A DNA stretch of 64,000 nucleotides, from the NCBI GenBank assembly GCA_022495995.1, contig JAFEMH010001240.1, forward strand, positions 183,501-247,500, in the 5' to 3' direction. The notes beneath the pieces are model-generated. The model did no database searches, was not told the origin of the DNA, and saw only the letters and a program-made list of their open reading frames with translations. This document shows positions 45,967 to 57,164 of this stretch, piece after piece (the first letter of the stretch is position 1; the number at the start of each line of letters is the position of its first letter). Origin of the DNA: Adenophora triphylla var. japonica. Its lineage: Eukaryota; Streptophyta; Magnoliopsida; Asterales; Campanulaceae. Made by a program: the position numbers and the translations under genes.

Positions 45967-46199
45967 ATCATTATACTTGATCAAAGTGAATGTAGTTCGT
46001 GAAGTCTGGCTCCACTGATCTTTATACTTGATCAAAGTGAATGTAGTTCGTGAAGTCTGGCTCCACTGATCTTTATACTTGATCAAAGTGAATGTAATCG
46101 ACGAAGTCTGGCTCCGTCTAACCTTTATACTTGGCTAAAGTAGATGTAATCAACGAAGTCTGGCTCCGTCTAACCTTTATACTTGGCTAAAGTGCTAGA
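45967..46199. repeat. 52-bp tandem repeat in element C
   Basis: Four to five copies of ttatacttgatcaaagtgaa followed by tgtagttcgtgaagtctggc and tccactgatct, the later copies changed (ggctaaagtagatgtaatca). Confidence 0.9.
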
Positions 46200-46439
46200 A
46201 TTTGTGTAGTAGAAAATCAACAAAGCGACGATCTTCCACTGAGTTGTTGTAGGTCGTTCATTTAGGTGAGACCTTGCAAAAGTAAGCATAGTGGCCCCCA
46301 ATACAATGGACCCCACTTGACTTGATGAAAGGCTCTATTTATTTACCATCCACGTGTATTACTCCTTATCATCATCACAAGGTACTGTTTCCACCCAATT
46401 TTCAATTACCTTCCTTTAGAAAAGTAGAATTGTCCTGGG

Positions 46440-46590
46440 ATAATTCTTATCTCCGTTGAAGCTCGTCGTCATATCTCCGTAAATGTCGAGTTTGCCCTTG
46501 ATGGTCGTCGTTGCAATCCCAGCTACCAGATGCATGTTCGTGATTTTGCTTGAATTCACCCATTTGAGAGGCATTAACTTATGAAGCTAA
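46440..46590 (-). pseudogene. Unassigned host-like coding fragment in element C
   Basis: The minus strand has a codon-like stretch MHLVAGIATTTIKGKLDIYG then DMTTSFNGDKNYPRTI. I do not recognise the family; it is listed because it is flanked by other captured-looking pieces. Confidence 0.25.
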
Positions 46591-46597
46591 GAGAAAT

Positions 46598-46807
46598 TTA
46601 AAGCAATGGGGGATTTTCTGAAACATCTGATTTCGATTTCTTCAATTTCAACATCAAGACTCGTATCTTCGTTGCCGATTCCACCAACACAGGAAAATGA
46701 AACTTAGAATTATTTTCCAAACCGTTCAAATCGGTCGTCGAATGCTCCACTGGAACAAGCCGGCCTTTGAAAAACAGTTCGTCGTAGTCGGTTTCTCCAA
46801 AAGTCAA
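46598..46807 (-). pseudogene. Fragment resembling a membrane-associated kinase regulator
   Basis: Open frame of 69 residues: GETDYDELFFKGRLVPVEHS, then FHFPVLVESATKIRVLMLKL, KKSKSDVSENPPLL. The block DELFFxGxLLPL with a later KxRVxxLKLKKSKS is reminiscent of plant MAKR proteins (membrane-associated kinase regulators), which have such a motif. The similarity is from memory and short. Not a full gene; no upstream or downstream exon is seen. Between it and the next fragment is only about 11 bp. Confidence 0.35.
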
Positions 46808-46818
46808 ATGAGGTATTT

Positions 46819-47136
46819 ATGTTAACCAAGAAAAAGCAAAGGCCGAGGCCGCCCAACGAGCCACGCCGATTCTCCATTTCTGAACTTTCATCGGCTACTC
46901 ACAGTTTCAACGAGTTACAAAAGTTGGGTAGCGATGAACGAAGCGAGACCTATAGAGGCACCCTACTGAATGGGACTCACATGGTAGTCAAACGCTTCTC
47001 AAATCAGTTTTTTGATTCTTACGGATTGGATAGGCGGCGGTTGGCAAAAGAGATCAAGGCCGTAAGCAAAATACGACATCCTAATTTGGTGCCCATTAGA
47101 GTGTACTTCCCACAAGGGTTTATCGGTGCTGAGTGA
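46819..47136 (+). pseudogene. Receptor-like kinase fragment (N-lobe) in element C
   Basis: 105 residues, opposite in strand to the LTRs. FSISELSSATHSFNELQKLG, SDERSETYRGTLLNGTHMVV, KRFSNQFFDSYGLDRRRLAK, EIKAVSKIRHPNLVPIRVYF is the start of a plant receptor-like kinase domain: F.I.EL..AT..F...LG, then the nucleotide-binding loop (here SDERSETYRG, atypical, poor in Gly), VVKRF (the Lys of subdomain II) and RHPNLV (subdomain IV). This is like the atypical LRR kinases. The catalytic half (HRD, DFG) is missing, so it is a captured exon fragment. It stops at 47137 in GTGAGG. Confidence 0.75.
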
Positions 47137-47290
47137 GGTAGACGGTGAGATCGGCGACGTAATCGTTGACGGCATCGTCGTCGTCTTCGGCGAGGTCTTC
47201 GACGATGATGGGGTGGTCGTCGATGTTGTCTTGGGTCTTTCTCCGGTGTTGATGGCCGCGACGGTCAACGACCGTGAGAGGTGAATTTGG
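47137..47290 (-). pseudogene. Unassigned acidic coding-like fragment in element C
   Basis: Minus-strand frame RRGHQHRRKTQDNIDDHPII then VEDLAEDDDDAVNDYVADLT; codon-like composition over about 45 residues. Family not recognised. Confidence 0.25.
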
Positions 47291-47403
47291 GAGCTTTCAA
47301 CATGGTCTCCAAATCAGAGAGTTTAGAGAGAGAGAAATTGAGGAGAGGAGTAATTCGAAACTGACATTGTATTTTTTTTTTACTCCTATAATAAGACTAG
47401 ATT

Positions 47404-47550
47404 CTACAAGAAGGCGCTCGATTTGGATGGGCTTGAGGGGTTTTCTGGAACCGAGAACACGTTGGGTTCTTCCGCTTTCAGATCTATATCCGATGAGGTT
47501 TTCCCGTGGCACATGAATTCTTCCATTGTCAAGCCCGCCGTCCGCCATGA
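47404..47550 (-). pseudogene. Coding-like fragment next to the primer site of element C
   Basis: Minus strand, MADGGLDNGRIHVPRENLIG in one frame or LTMEEFMCHGKTSSDIDLKA, EEPNVFSVPENPSSPSKSSA in another. The ATG lies just after the primer site, where gag would start, but it resembles no gag I know. It may be captured sequence. Confidence 0.3.
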
Positions 47551-47554
47551 TTTC

Positions 47555-47577
47555 GATTCCCGGCAATGGAACCAAAC
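47555..47577 (-). other. Primer binding site of element C
   Basis: Minus strand after the LTR: GTTTGGTTCCATTGCC then GGGAATCG, same as in element E. Complement resembles a tRNA T arm and CCA end; isotype not assigned. Confidence 0.7.
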
Positions 47578-48117
47578 TGATGACGCATAAAATGGGTGAA
47601 ACCGGGGGTACCCAATCAGTCTTCGGGAATGCGGCGTTGGATCCTGGACGTACGGTCGGACTATCTGCAAAACCGACACCGTTAGGGCGCGGGGAGTTAC
47701 CCCCGCGCAAACCCTCCGGCGTGAGAATAAGCATCTGTATATGAAGATGATATGAACCGGAAGGAAAGGCGTATTATAGTATTGAGAGGGAGAGTATGTA
47801 GAACCTGAGAGAGCCTCTTTGGCTGTGCTCTCTTTATTTATATGAGAGGGGGGTTTGTAGGGATTTCTTCCCAGCCATTTGAATGGGTGGGCACACTGCT
47901 CAATGCCTTTACCCAGTGAGTAGAGACCCTTGGTATGCCGGATAAAAGCAAGCACCTGTCCTTTTGGCATGTTGGATAAAAGCAAGCATCCTTGACCGCT
48001 GGGTAAAGGAATCTTTGACCCAAGTTTAATAGACTTTGAATCTGTATAGAGGGCTTGTGGGGCCCACAAATAGATGTTGAAGGAGTGGGCTGAGCCCATC
48101 ACATTTTATTCCGTTCA
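47578..48117 (-). repeat. 5' LTR (right copy) of element C
   Basis: 540 bp, apparently identical to 43841-44380. Followed by gaaaa (48118-48122), the target duplication. The end of this LTR is 207 bp downstream of the PLT stop codon, with C on the same strand as PLT. Confidence 0.93.
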
Positions 48118-48323
48118 GAAAAGAAATCAAAAGCGATATACAAATGCATTTCTTGGAAACAAAATTGATTTAAAACAAGGAGTAGTACTGAAAAAACCAA
48201 AACGTTACTTGCCAGGTAAACCCTAGACTTCCTCGAGGTATCTAATTATCCGATTTAACAACAACTTCAAAGTACGTAAAATTTCAAATAAACTTGGAGA
48301 ATTTAAGCAGAACATCGATAATC
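48118..48323 (-). other. Probable 3' UTR of the PLT gene
   Basis: About 200 bp between the stop codon and element C, AT-rich, without another gene. The natural 3' end is probably beyond or at the insertion; no clear AATAAA lies in this short stretch on the minus strand. Confidence 0.5.
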
Positions 48324-51300
48324 TCATTCGTTCCACATTGTAAAAACTCCAGGATTCGAACCTTGAACCGAAGAATCCCCAGACCAGCCATTATAACCAG
48401 CAGGCAGATTATCATAATCAACTTTAACCATGGAACCCTCTTCCATCCCATTTCCGGGCGTAGAATTCAAACCCATCCCAAGAGAATTACCTAAATACCC
48501 TCCTCCACTATAACTCCCACTAGGGCTCCCATTACTATTGTCCATAACCGAAGAAGACGACCCGCCCATATTCATCAATCCATGGAGCAAAACCGGGTTG
48601 CTTTGGAGATAATGGTTATAAAACTGAGGACTTTGTTGACTTTGCTGCAAGTAAGGGTGTGTTTGGAGGTAACTTTGGTGGAAATGAGAAGAAGGGTCTT
48701 GTTGGGATGTGTTATAATGAGACATTTCAGGGTTTTGTAGGGTTAATAAAGGCTGTGGGTTTTGATCAAATGGTTGTTGCATAAGAGGGTAAGCTTGTAA
48801 ATTTGCTGAGGTGGAGGATCCGAATGGAAAACCGGATCCTAGGGCTAGCATTTCTTCGCGTTTTCTTGAGGTTTCAATGACTTGAGCCTCTTTGAGGCGT
48901 TTTGCAGCTCCTCCGCCTATAGGGAGAGTGTTGCTTTCAAGGATGCTTTTCACGTCGTAACGATTCATTTCAAAGTTGGTTACTGCGCTTAGGCCTCGGA
49001 ATTTTATTGCAGCTATGTCATATGCTTCTGCAGCTTCCTCCTCAGTACCTATACAAAAGAAATCATAAATTCATCAACCATTCAATTATTTATCGAATCG
49101 AAGTGTTGCATTTGCAAATATAATTATACTAAAAAAATCCGATTTCAGTGTCACGAATACAGGTCAGACCTGACATGGCATGTGCCAAGTCAGCATGACA
49201 AGGTGAAATGGCATTAATCATAATAGGTGTGTCCCATTTTCATGATACTTAAGTAAGTAGGATCTGTAACATTACTCTAGTGAATATTAAACTTGCTAGC
49301 ATGTTTATTCTACTTTCAGATTTATTTTTCTTACTGAAAGTTCCCAAGTAGAGATCTTTGTTTCCAGCAACTCTCCCAATCCTTGCTTGCCATCTTCCGT
49401 GCTGATGATGCCTACAGATATATAGACATCCTTTTAAGAGAGAGAGAGATCCGAGAGAGAGAGACGAGGGTGAGATATATAGAGAGATGATCTTTTGGTA
49501 CCTTGTAACACCACGATACATGGACGCGCCTCTAGAAAATCCACTACTCTTCCTGTAAATTTATCACGCGATCAACCAAAAAGTCTATCAATTATTGTTA
49601 ATTTCGCGGCAATGGTGCAAATGATTATTTATACTGTAACAAATTTCACTTTTACGCTCTCTTTGATTTAGTATTTGTGATAATATAATGTATTTATCGC
49701 CTAAATCATCTGATTTCGGCAGAACATAAACCAATAATTATTCCATGCTTTGTATAAATAAAGTATAAACACATGGAGACATACATAAAACATGTTCCTT
49801 AATACCTTCGAATGGAGGCCACGAATTCTTGTCTTGTCATGTTTTTCATATCCTCCAGTTCGGTTTCATAGTTAACTATCTGCAGTTACATAATTTTATA
49901 TTGTTCAAATTATCATAATTTGTAAAAATATTTGCCAAGGAAAATCAAAATTAAAAAAATATTATATAGTATGTATTTTGAAGGGAAGTTAACCGGAAAA
50001 TTGGTAGTGGTAGATGTTCCCCAGTACTTAAGCGCCGCCATATCATAAGCCCTTGCTGCTTTCTCTTCTTTGTCATACCCACCTAGAAAATTTACATAAG
50101 GTATTAAAAACAAAGTGAAACAAAGAGATCACAAAGGGAAAATTGAGCAAAAAATGGTTACAAAAATTCAGTTTCTTACCCAAATATACTGCAAGTAGTG
50201 AGCACCAAGCCAAATATAGTGTGGAAGAATCAGACGGTGAAAACAAGTTAGATCGTACGTACTCTCATAAACCAACACAGTACATAATAATTGAAATGCA
50301 ATTAATTATGAAATATTTTTGTATAAAGATCATTTCTGATGGTGTTAAATGTTCAATATTGTAAGTTGAACCAGTTAACGCCCTCGTGCTACCATATGAT
50401 AAGAAGTTCTATAGGTAAAAATATACTTCACCTTGGCGGCCTTTCCTTGATTGCCCTTCCCTTCTACAACTATTATCCCATAAATGAGCTTCATACCTTC
50501 CGGTCCATCTATGCCTATATTCCCACACCAGCAAAAAGTTCAAAAAAGAAACATTTTCAAGAAAAAAACATGGTAATATAAAGAAAATGAAAACGTGAAC
50601 AAAGAACGAATCTTTTTTTTTCAATTTTACCTAGTAACGCCTCGATAAATTGATGTTCTTTGCCCAAATGTATCCAAAGTCCTTCTAGGGTTAGCTTCAA
50701 CAATAGCTGTTGTAGTTGTATCAGTATTATTATTACTACTATTTTCACCAGTAGCTTCACACGTTGAACGCTTACCATTCCCCATAGACAATGTCAATGA
50801 CTGCAAAGTGCTTGCGTTTTCAGGTAGATCATAGCTAGTAGCAGATAGAGTATTTTGAACCGGAATAAGACTATTGTTCGAAAACATGTAATCATTTGAA
50901 CCATTTCCACCCTGGATTTCATTATACCCCACAAGATCTGATTGATTATTCTCAGATTTGGCCACGCCAAGAAAATCCGCAACCTTTGGAACTTCAGTGC
51001 TTCCATGTGCATTAATCAAGTTCCACTCTAAACACACACAAAACAACTATCAAAATCATACTCCTTCCATCCCAAAATGAATGTCAAAAAAAAAAAAAAA
51101 TCAAATTTGCGCTTGATCAAGAGCAAGTTCTTGAAATTTTTTTTGGACATTCATTTGAGACGGAGGTGGTAACTAATAAATGAAATAATTCAAAAACATG
51201 TGCAAAAGAGTGTGTAAAACCTTGGTTTTGATAAGGGGTATCGATGTTGTCGCTGACTAACCCTAGAGAAAAGTGATGGGATTGAGATGAATGGAGATGA

Positions 51301-51359
51301 GAAGGTAAAGAAGGGTGAGTTGGAGAAAGAGGAAATGAAAGCCAATTGTTTGAGTTCAT
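48324..51359 (-). CDS. PLT2: PLETHORA-type AP2 transcription factor (PLT1/PLT2 group)
   Basis: Nuclear DNA-binding regulator of the AINTEGUMENTA-like family; PLT1/PLT2 act in root stem-cell maintenance. Coding exons (minus): 51221-51359, 50631-51027, 50432-50514, 50180-50188 (9 nt), 49994-50082, 49806-49879, 49502-49552, 49335-49411, 48324-49048; all with GT/AG introns, in-frame, 547 residues (Arabidopsis PLT1/PLT2 are about 570). N-terminus [10 protein letters not shown] (residues 4-13), PKVADFLGV (60-68) and SLTLSMG (123-129) are euANT motifs. AP2 repeat 1 about 173-239 ([20 protein letters not shown]), repeat 2 about 274-331 ([20 protein letters not shown]), C-terminus [14 protein letters not shown] as in PLT1/PLT2. 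Start chosen by the conserved N-terminus. Choice of PLT2 over PLT1 is by N-terminal likeness ([14 protein letters not shown]). Confidence 0.95.
50180..50188 (-). other. PLT2: 9-nt microexon of the PLT gene
   Basis: TATATTTGG between GCAG (50189-50192) and GTAAGAAAC (50171-50179). It completes VYLG between GRQ and GYDKEEK, the conserved AP2-repeat-1 sequence; without it the frame still continues but four conserved residues would be lost. Known as a conserved microexon of this gene group. Confidence 0.92.
51061..51169. mobile_element. Stowaway-like MITE in PLT intron 1
   Basis: CTCCTTCCATCCCAAAATGA at the left and tcatttgagacggaggtgg at the right are inverted repeats, flanked by TA. The 109-bp insert makes up over half of the 193-bp intron 1 (51028-51220). 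Confidence 0.75.
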
Positions 51360-51426
51360 GGTTCTGAGTATAAACTCTAGAAGAACAAAAAAAAAGTGTT
51401 CTTTTTCTGCAGCTACTCAGAAAAAC

Positions 51427-51526
51427 CTGCAAAAATATAGACAATGATATGAACATTATTGGTAAATAACATAAGATTTTATCATGAAAAAAAAAGAGAG
51501 AAGATATTATCATCTACCTTAGCTTA
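51427..51526 (-). other. PLT2: Predicted 5' UTR intron of the PLT gene
   Basis: On the minus strand AAG|GTAGATG at 51517 (or AGG|GTAAGC at 51526) is followed by TTTTTGCAG|GTTTTTC with the AG at 51427. About 91-100 bp, upstream of the ATG at 51359. Prediction only. Confidence 0.55.
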
Positions 51527-51581
51527 CCCTAGCTAGTAAAACACACGCACAAGCACGCACTCTCGCCTCTCCCCTCTCCCT

Positions 51582-51596
51582 CACTATATATATGTT
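51582..51596 (-). promoter_or_regulatory. PLT2: Probable TATA box of the PLT gene
   Basis: Minus strand CATATATATAGTGAG, about 225-235 bp upstream of the ATG, leaving room for a 5' UTR and the predicted UTR intron. Confidence 0.55.
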
Positions 51597-51659
51597 TCTC
51601 TCTCGATAATTTTCAACTTCTCTCTCGATAATCTTCAATGTAGGTTAACAAGGAGAATG

Positions 51660-51682
51660 AAGGATTTATATCCTTCTCTCCC

Positions 51683-51726
<44 letters not shown>

Positions 51727-51775
51727 AGAAGGTTTCTCTCTCTCTTCCTCTCTCTCTCTCTCTCTAAAAGAGGGT
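51660..51775 (-). promoter_or_regulatory. PLT2: CT/GA-rich tract upstream of the PLT TATA box
   Basis: Long (CT)n runs on the plus strand (51682-51722 and 51736-51765), i.e. (GA)n on the coding strand. GA repeats are bound by plant BPC/GAGA-binding factors; whether they work here is inference. Another (TC)n run is at 52014-52042. Confidence 0.55.
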
Positions 51776-52009
51776 TTGCTAGCTATCAAACCATTTTAGC
51801 AATGGTCATTTTAGAGGTCAGACCAATATTAAATAAATGGAAGGGTTGATCAAATCTTGTGATATAATAATGGGAACTTACAAAATAAAATAGTAAAGGC
51901 CACGAGTGTCTTACTAGTACTAAAAGCTGTAATCTTTCAGTCATAGTACTTGGACAAATCCACAATTCCAACTGGAAAAATCCATTCTAAATAACAGTTA
52001 ATTACTAAC

Positions 52010-52042
<33 letters not shown>

Positions 52043-52046
<4 letters not shown>

Positions 52047-53254
52047 TCCCCACTTGGTTTATTGGAACTCTCTTTCCTCGTACTTGGTGAAAATTGACCC
52101 CCCAAAGCCCAGCATTCCCACACTATCCAAATCATCTCATTGGATTTTACTTTTGATCGAATTGGACTAATCTTTGACAAAAGTTTACCGACCTATCCTC
52201 TTAATATATGTTACATTTGCTAGGAAAAATATGTTACAATTACGAAAATATCGGGTCAGTTATTAAACTAGTTGTTAATTCAACAAATGTGTAGCCCGTT
52301 GGGATTCACTTATGCAAGGTACAATCCCAACGGAACGGATGAATGATAAACCTATGCAAGATATTATCATGTTTGTTACCATCACTGCTATGTACTATGA
52401 AATGACATTATTATTCAATTCCTTACAAATAATGCAATTTTAATTTAATTACATATTAATGTAACGTGGTTTTCAATTTTGTTACTAAATAATGCAATAC
52501 CATTGCGGCCGTTATTTGTAAACCAACCAAAAAGTATGTTTCATTATTTCGTTAAAGGAAATGAAGGGTGTAGTATGTACAACCAAGGATTTGTAATTAT
52601 TTGCAATCGTAAAAACATCTAACGGCCAACATCCAAACTCTACAAGGTAGGGAAATGCTGTAGATCAGACCCCTCAAAACCCTAGCTAGCTAAAACAGGA
52701 AGAAATGAATAAAAAAAAAAATAGGGTGCCCGTCAAGAACAGGAATGTGGATCCCCGAGTAGCCCTGCATGTGTGGTAAGAAGAAAGGGTACGGACATGC
52801 AATTTTTAATTAAAAATATCCGACAAATTAACTAGTTAAAGCATTTGAATACACTAAAAATCCTATTATATATATTACTTCAAAATAACGCCAAAGTTAT
52901 TTTATTTTTAATAAATTAATTTAAATTAAATTTACTGTGTGATAGAGAGAGAAAGAGAGAGTAAAGATTGATTTTGTTTTGGGTTTTCCAAGTAGAAATC
53001 TGTTGACCGTCTAATTGGAAATCGCACTCGTCAAAAGGCAAATAAAACAATTTAACTTTATAAAGTACTGCATGTCTTCTTCTTACTTATATTTAAACTA
53101 TATTATATTATATTATATACTCCATTAGAACTGTATCTCTACTGTCTTCCACTCACTTAGACCTATCCCTACCCTATTCAAGGAACAAACACATTCACTT
53201 AGCTCAATTCAAGCAAAGATATATGAATGAAAACCCTAATTTGATTGCAACTTA
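52043..53254. other. Intergenic region upstream of the PLT gene
   Basis: No gene. AT-rich, includes possible distal promoter sequence; (ta)n at 53100-53120. Confidence 0.5.
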
Positions 53255-53461
53255 CTCACTCTCCGTCCCATAACAAGTGTTATTAAAATTAACTGTGCAA
53301 AAATTAAAGAAAAATCAAGATGTTGTAAGTATGAAAAATAAAGTAGGCGAGAAAAAATGGGTGAAAATAGTAGGTGAATTATTGTTGTGACTTGTGAGTG
53401 TGACAAATGAATCTCATTAACGTTTGAAATAGTAGCAATATTTATTATGAGACCGAGAGAG
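53255..53461. mobile_element. Stowaway-like MITE
   Basis: CTCACTCTCCGTCCCATAAC and gagaccgagagag as imperfect inverted repeats, flanked by TA. Confidence 0.7.
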
Positions 53462-55197
53462 TACGTATATATTATATGAATGGAAACCTAATTTGATTGG
53501 GACACACACACATATATACTCAACAAGTAAAATCAATCCCTTAGCTCAAAGTATTTTACTTGTAACATTATACATTAAGCTGACAAAAGTACAATACAGT
53601 TCAAGCAATACAACAACAACAAAGCATTAGTCTCAAAAAAAATTTAGAGTCGACTAACATGAATCCTCATGTATATCATCGAAAAAAATGATGTAAAAAG
53701 GTAAATTAAAAGAAGAAATATGAATAAAATTTTAAAAAAAGAAAAGAAGACATAAATGCACATATATATGTAAATACATGTATACAAAAAACATGGTCTA
53801 GAAGACATGAAATGAGAAATATTCAGTGCAAAACAACATGGGATCAAGTAAATAGTCTACATTTGTTATGTATCCCAATATTAACTAGACCATTTATAGG
53901 CTCCTAGGCTACATTCATTTTGTCCAAAGTTTAATGTAATGTTTCTTTCTTTCTTTATGTGTGTGTTCTGATTTCTGTCAATTTATACACACACATTTGA
54001 ATATTCATTTGATCAGTAAAAAGAAACATTAATTAAGTGGCTAAGAATTTCTAATTAAGTTTGTGGAGAAATACGAAAATCACCTGTAAAATATTGTTAA
54101 AGAAAGACAGATTTTCCAGCCCAAATTCTTGTAGAAAACCTCGAGTGTCAGAAATATATACGTATATATACTGACAATTAAGTGGAAAGCTTGAGTTGAC
54201 TGAAATGCTCCACGAGAAGGAGGCAGGACCCAAGTCTCTCGCTTCCCTCCTTTCTTCCCGATTTAGGGTCAGTGCATTTCGACTGCACAACATTCGAATC
54301 GCTTAAATGGACTGTTGTGTTGTCCAAACGAGACCCAAATCACTTTCTTCCTCCTTCAGATCAAACCCCTCCCTCTTCAACCCATTTTCTAAGGGAAGAA
54401 AAAAAAACTAGCAAGATTTATTTAATTAATTATAACCCTTTTCCTAGCACACAAAAATAGAGTGAAAAAATGAAAGAAATAAAAGACTGACAAGGGCAGA
54501 AACAGGAAGAATAAAAACTGACTGGGATTTGTAACCCCAAAAAGAGGAAGAAAAAAAAATGAAAAATCTTAGTGAGTTTGTTTATAATAATTTGTTTATG
54601 TGTCTGTATTGTATGAATAATGAATATGTGTTGGAATATGTGGAGTCTTGACACAAGTTAAGATGGATCCAAAGACCTCTCGTTTGATATTTGTTTATGA
54701 TCATGATAACATCAACAAATAATTTATGATTACAATTTAATATAACTCATATTCCGTCCCAATTTGAATGACTTTTTGTCTCAAAATGAATGATATTTTG
54801 ATTTTTTTTTTTCAAATAACACTCCTTAAATAATTTTTTACCATTTTTTCATAATTTATTATATATTTGCAGACTAAAAAAATGAAAGTAAATATAGCAA
54901 AACTATTTTTATTAAAAAAATTGCTACTAAAATTAAACTTTTACAAAATAATCATTTGAGATCATTTAACGGATATTTGAAAAGGCTTATAGTCTATAGT
55001 TACTTTCAAATTATTATAAATGATATGTATTTTTTAAAAAAAGAATTGTTCCTAAGTGTTTTTCTATCATTTTTTTTCAATAATCATTTATACTTATAAA
55101 ATTAAGTGCTTAAAATATAAACAAGAATACTTACGCATCTTTGCTGTTTAATTATTTAACAAATGATTTTTTTTCAAAATATCTCCTAAATGAACTA
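53462..55197. other. Intergenic AT-rich DNA
   Basis: No gene recognised. ORFs of 60-80 residues have no family features. At about 54750-54790 tccgtcccaatttgaatgac resembles a MITE end without a clear partner. Confidence 0.5.
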
Positions 55198-55427
55198 CTC
55201 CCTACGTCTCAAAATTCTTGCATTTTTACAGTTTATCATAAAACTTTGAGACATTTTTCCTAAACTATTCTTATTTATGTTTAGTTAGTTATCATCGTAA
55301 AAATATTTAATTACCAAGACTCTTGATATATTCAGAAGGTAATTTAGTTTACTTGATATGTATTTATAATTTTTTCTTAATATATGTGAAAAATCTTATA
55401 ACTACAAATATTTTGGGATGAGGGAAG
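55198..55427. mobile_element. Stowaway-like MITE
   Basis: CTCCCTACGTCTCAAAAT and attttgggatgagggaag as inverted repeats, flanked by TA. Confidence 0.75.
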
Positions 55428-56574
55428 TATAACATATTTTTGCTCCGCCACTAAACAGTTACCAGCTACTCCTGGTTCAAAATACATGTTGTTTTAGGTC
55501 AAAAAATTTCACGCTTTAGAGCAAGAACTAAAATTTATTCAACATTGAAACTTGTTTCATGTCATTAATTATACTTTTTGATTGAACCTAATTTAAGAGG
55601 AGTTGGTCTTATAAAAAAATGTGTTTTTTCTAAGTTTAAGAAAAAATCATTTTTACACTGGTACTTAATAATACATGCACTGTCACTCTTCACACAGACA
55701 CTTTTTTGCCATACACCGACACATTTTATACTGACACTTAATATACATGCACTGACACTCTTTACACTGGCACTTTCTTAATATATGTAAAAAAACTCTA
55801 AAACAAAATAACATGTATTTTAGACAGAGAAAGGAGTAAACAAATTGGAGAGAATCCGAAAAAGAAAGGGTGGTAAGGAGGATAAAGGGGGGCAAGACCG
55901 TTAACAGGAAGTCACGCCGTTTGAGTAATTGGGGGCATGTTTGGATGAAATCTGACTCTGTTTAGTTTCCAACATTAATTAAAGAGGTTGGAGCCGCTCC
56001 TGATTTTTTAGGGTTAGCGTGATAGATTTGTTTCATGCATGCATGCATGCTAATTAATCTTTTGACAAAATCAGATTTTCTGTCTCTTGCATTAATTTTG
56101 TAACAACATTGATTTCTAAGTTTGTTTCTACATTAATTACTCATAAATCATTCTTGAATTCTTCCACTTTTCACAATTTTAATTTATCAGTGTGTTATTA
56201 CTAAGGTGATATTTGATTTTTTTTTAAGTGTTAAGTGCTGAAATTTGATTTCACGTCTGAATTTTGCTGAATTGATAAGAGGTAGCGTCTAAACACTGAT
56301 TTTTGAATTACTTAACTGTTTGAATATTCATCTGAATTCACATCTGAAATTAATGTTATGATATTTAATGGAGTAGAGAGATGAAATGAATGGTTATTGA
56401 TCTAGTTTTATATCTGAAAATTAAGTGAAAAATAAGAGGCAGTCAGATCTGAATGGAGAAAAAAAAACAAACAGTCTGAATTGTATTATGTCTAATGCAC
56501 TCACCCATTCAGATCTGAATAAGAGATGAAAATAAAAAACAAATGAGGCCTAAGTATGATTATTTAACGAGGGA
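55428..56574. other. Intergenic AT-rich DNA
   Basis: No gene. At 55680-55780 cactgacactcttcacac is repeated in several variants (cactgacactctttacactg). Confidence 0.45.
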
Positions 56575-56935
56575 TTTACCATATAATCTTTTAAACTTAC
56601 CAATTTTATATCGGTCAATCGACATTTTGAATTTTCGTACTTTGCTTAATCTTCGATTTAAAAAAAAAAATCTTCGATTTTAAATATCATTGTTTATTTT
56701 TAGCAATTTTAACCATTATACCTTAGATAACCACCCATTTACCCCAAAAATCCTAAAGTACGATGGTTAAAATTGCTAAAAAAAAATGCCTTAATTTTCA
56801 CTAATTTGGAAAAAAAATGAAATGATTATCTAAAGTACAAGGGTTAAAATCGCTAAAAAATAACAACAACGTCGAAAATCGAAATTTAAGCAAAGTACGA
56901 TGATTCAAAATGTCGATAGGCCTTTTACCTTATAA
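56575..56935. mobile_element. Palindromic MITE-like element
   Basis: Left arm tcaatcgacattttgaattttcgtactttgcttaa pairs with right arm ttaagcaaagtacgatgattcaaaatgtcgata. Middle has further paired pieces (aatttt / ttaaccat). About 360 bp, no ORF. A similar terminus is found at 58388-58440. Confidence 0.6.
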
Positions 56936-57164
56936 AAGAAGGAATATTTCATCTAACCATATAGTTCCAATCTTAATGAGTACAATCTTCTTCTCATTTT
57001 ACTAAGTTCACCCTCCCATCATTTTACTAAATTCACCCTCTTTATCGGTATACTTTCTCTCCAACCACCATCACCTAGGTCACCCCTCCCCATATTCTCC
57101 GGTCAACAACTCCGGCAACACCAACTTTGACGATTTGTTTTTTTTTTACTCTGGCGACCTCTCC

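Noticed and set aside
44445..46018. Repeated CGRPNS/WTTQLLS ORFs, possible repeat protein
   Set aside because: The 78-bp tandem array is open on both strands by composition; no start or conserved domain.
46819..47136. Functional receptor kinase gene
   Set aside because: Only the N-lobe is present; no catalytic motifs, inside a transposon.
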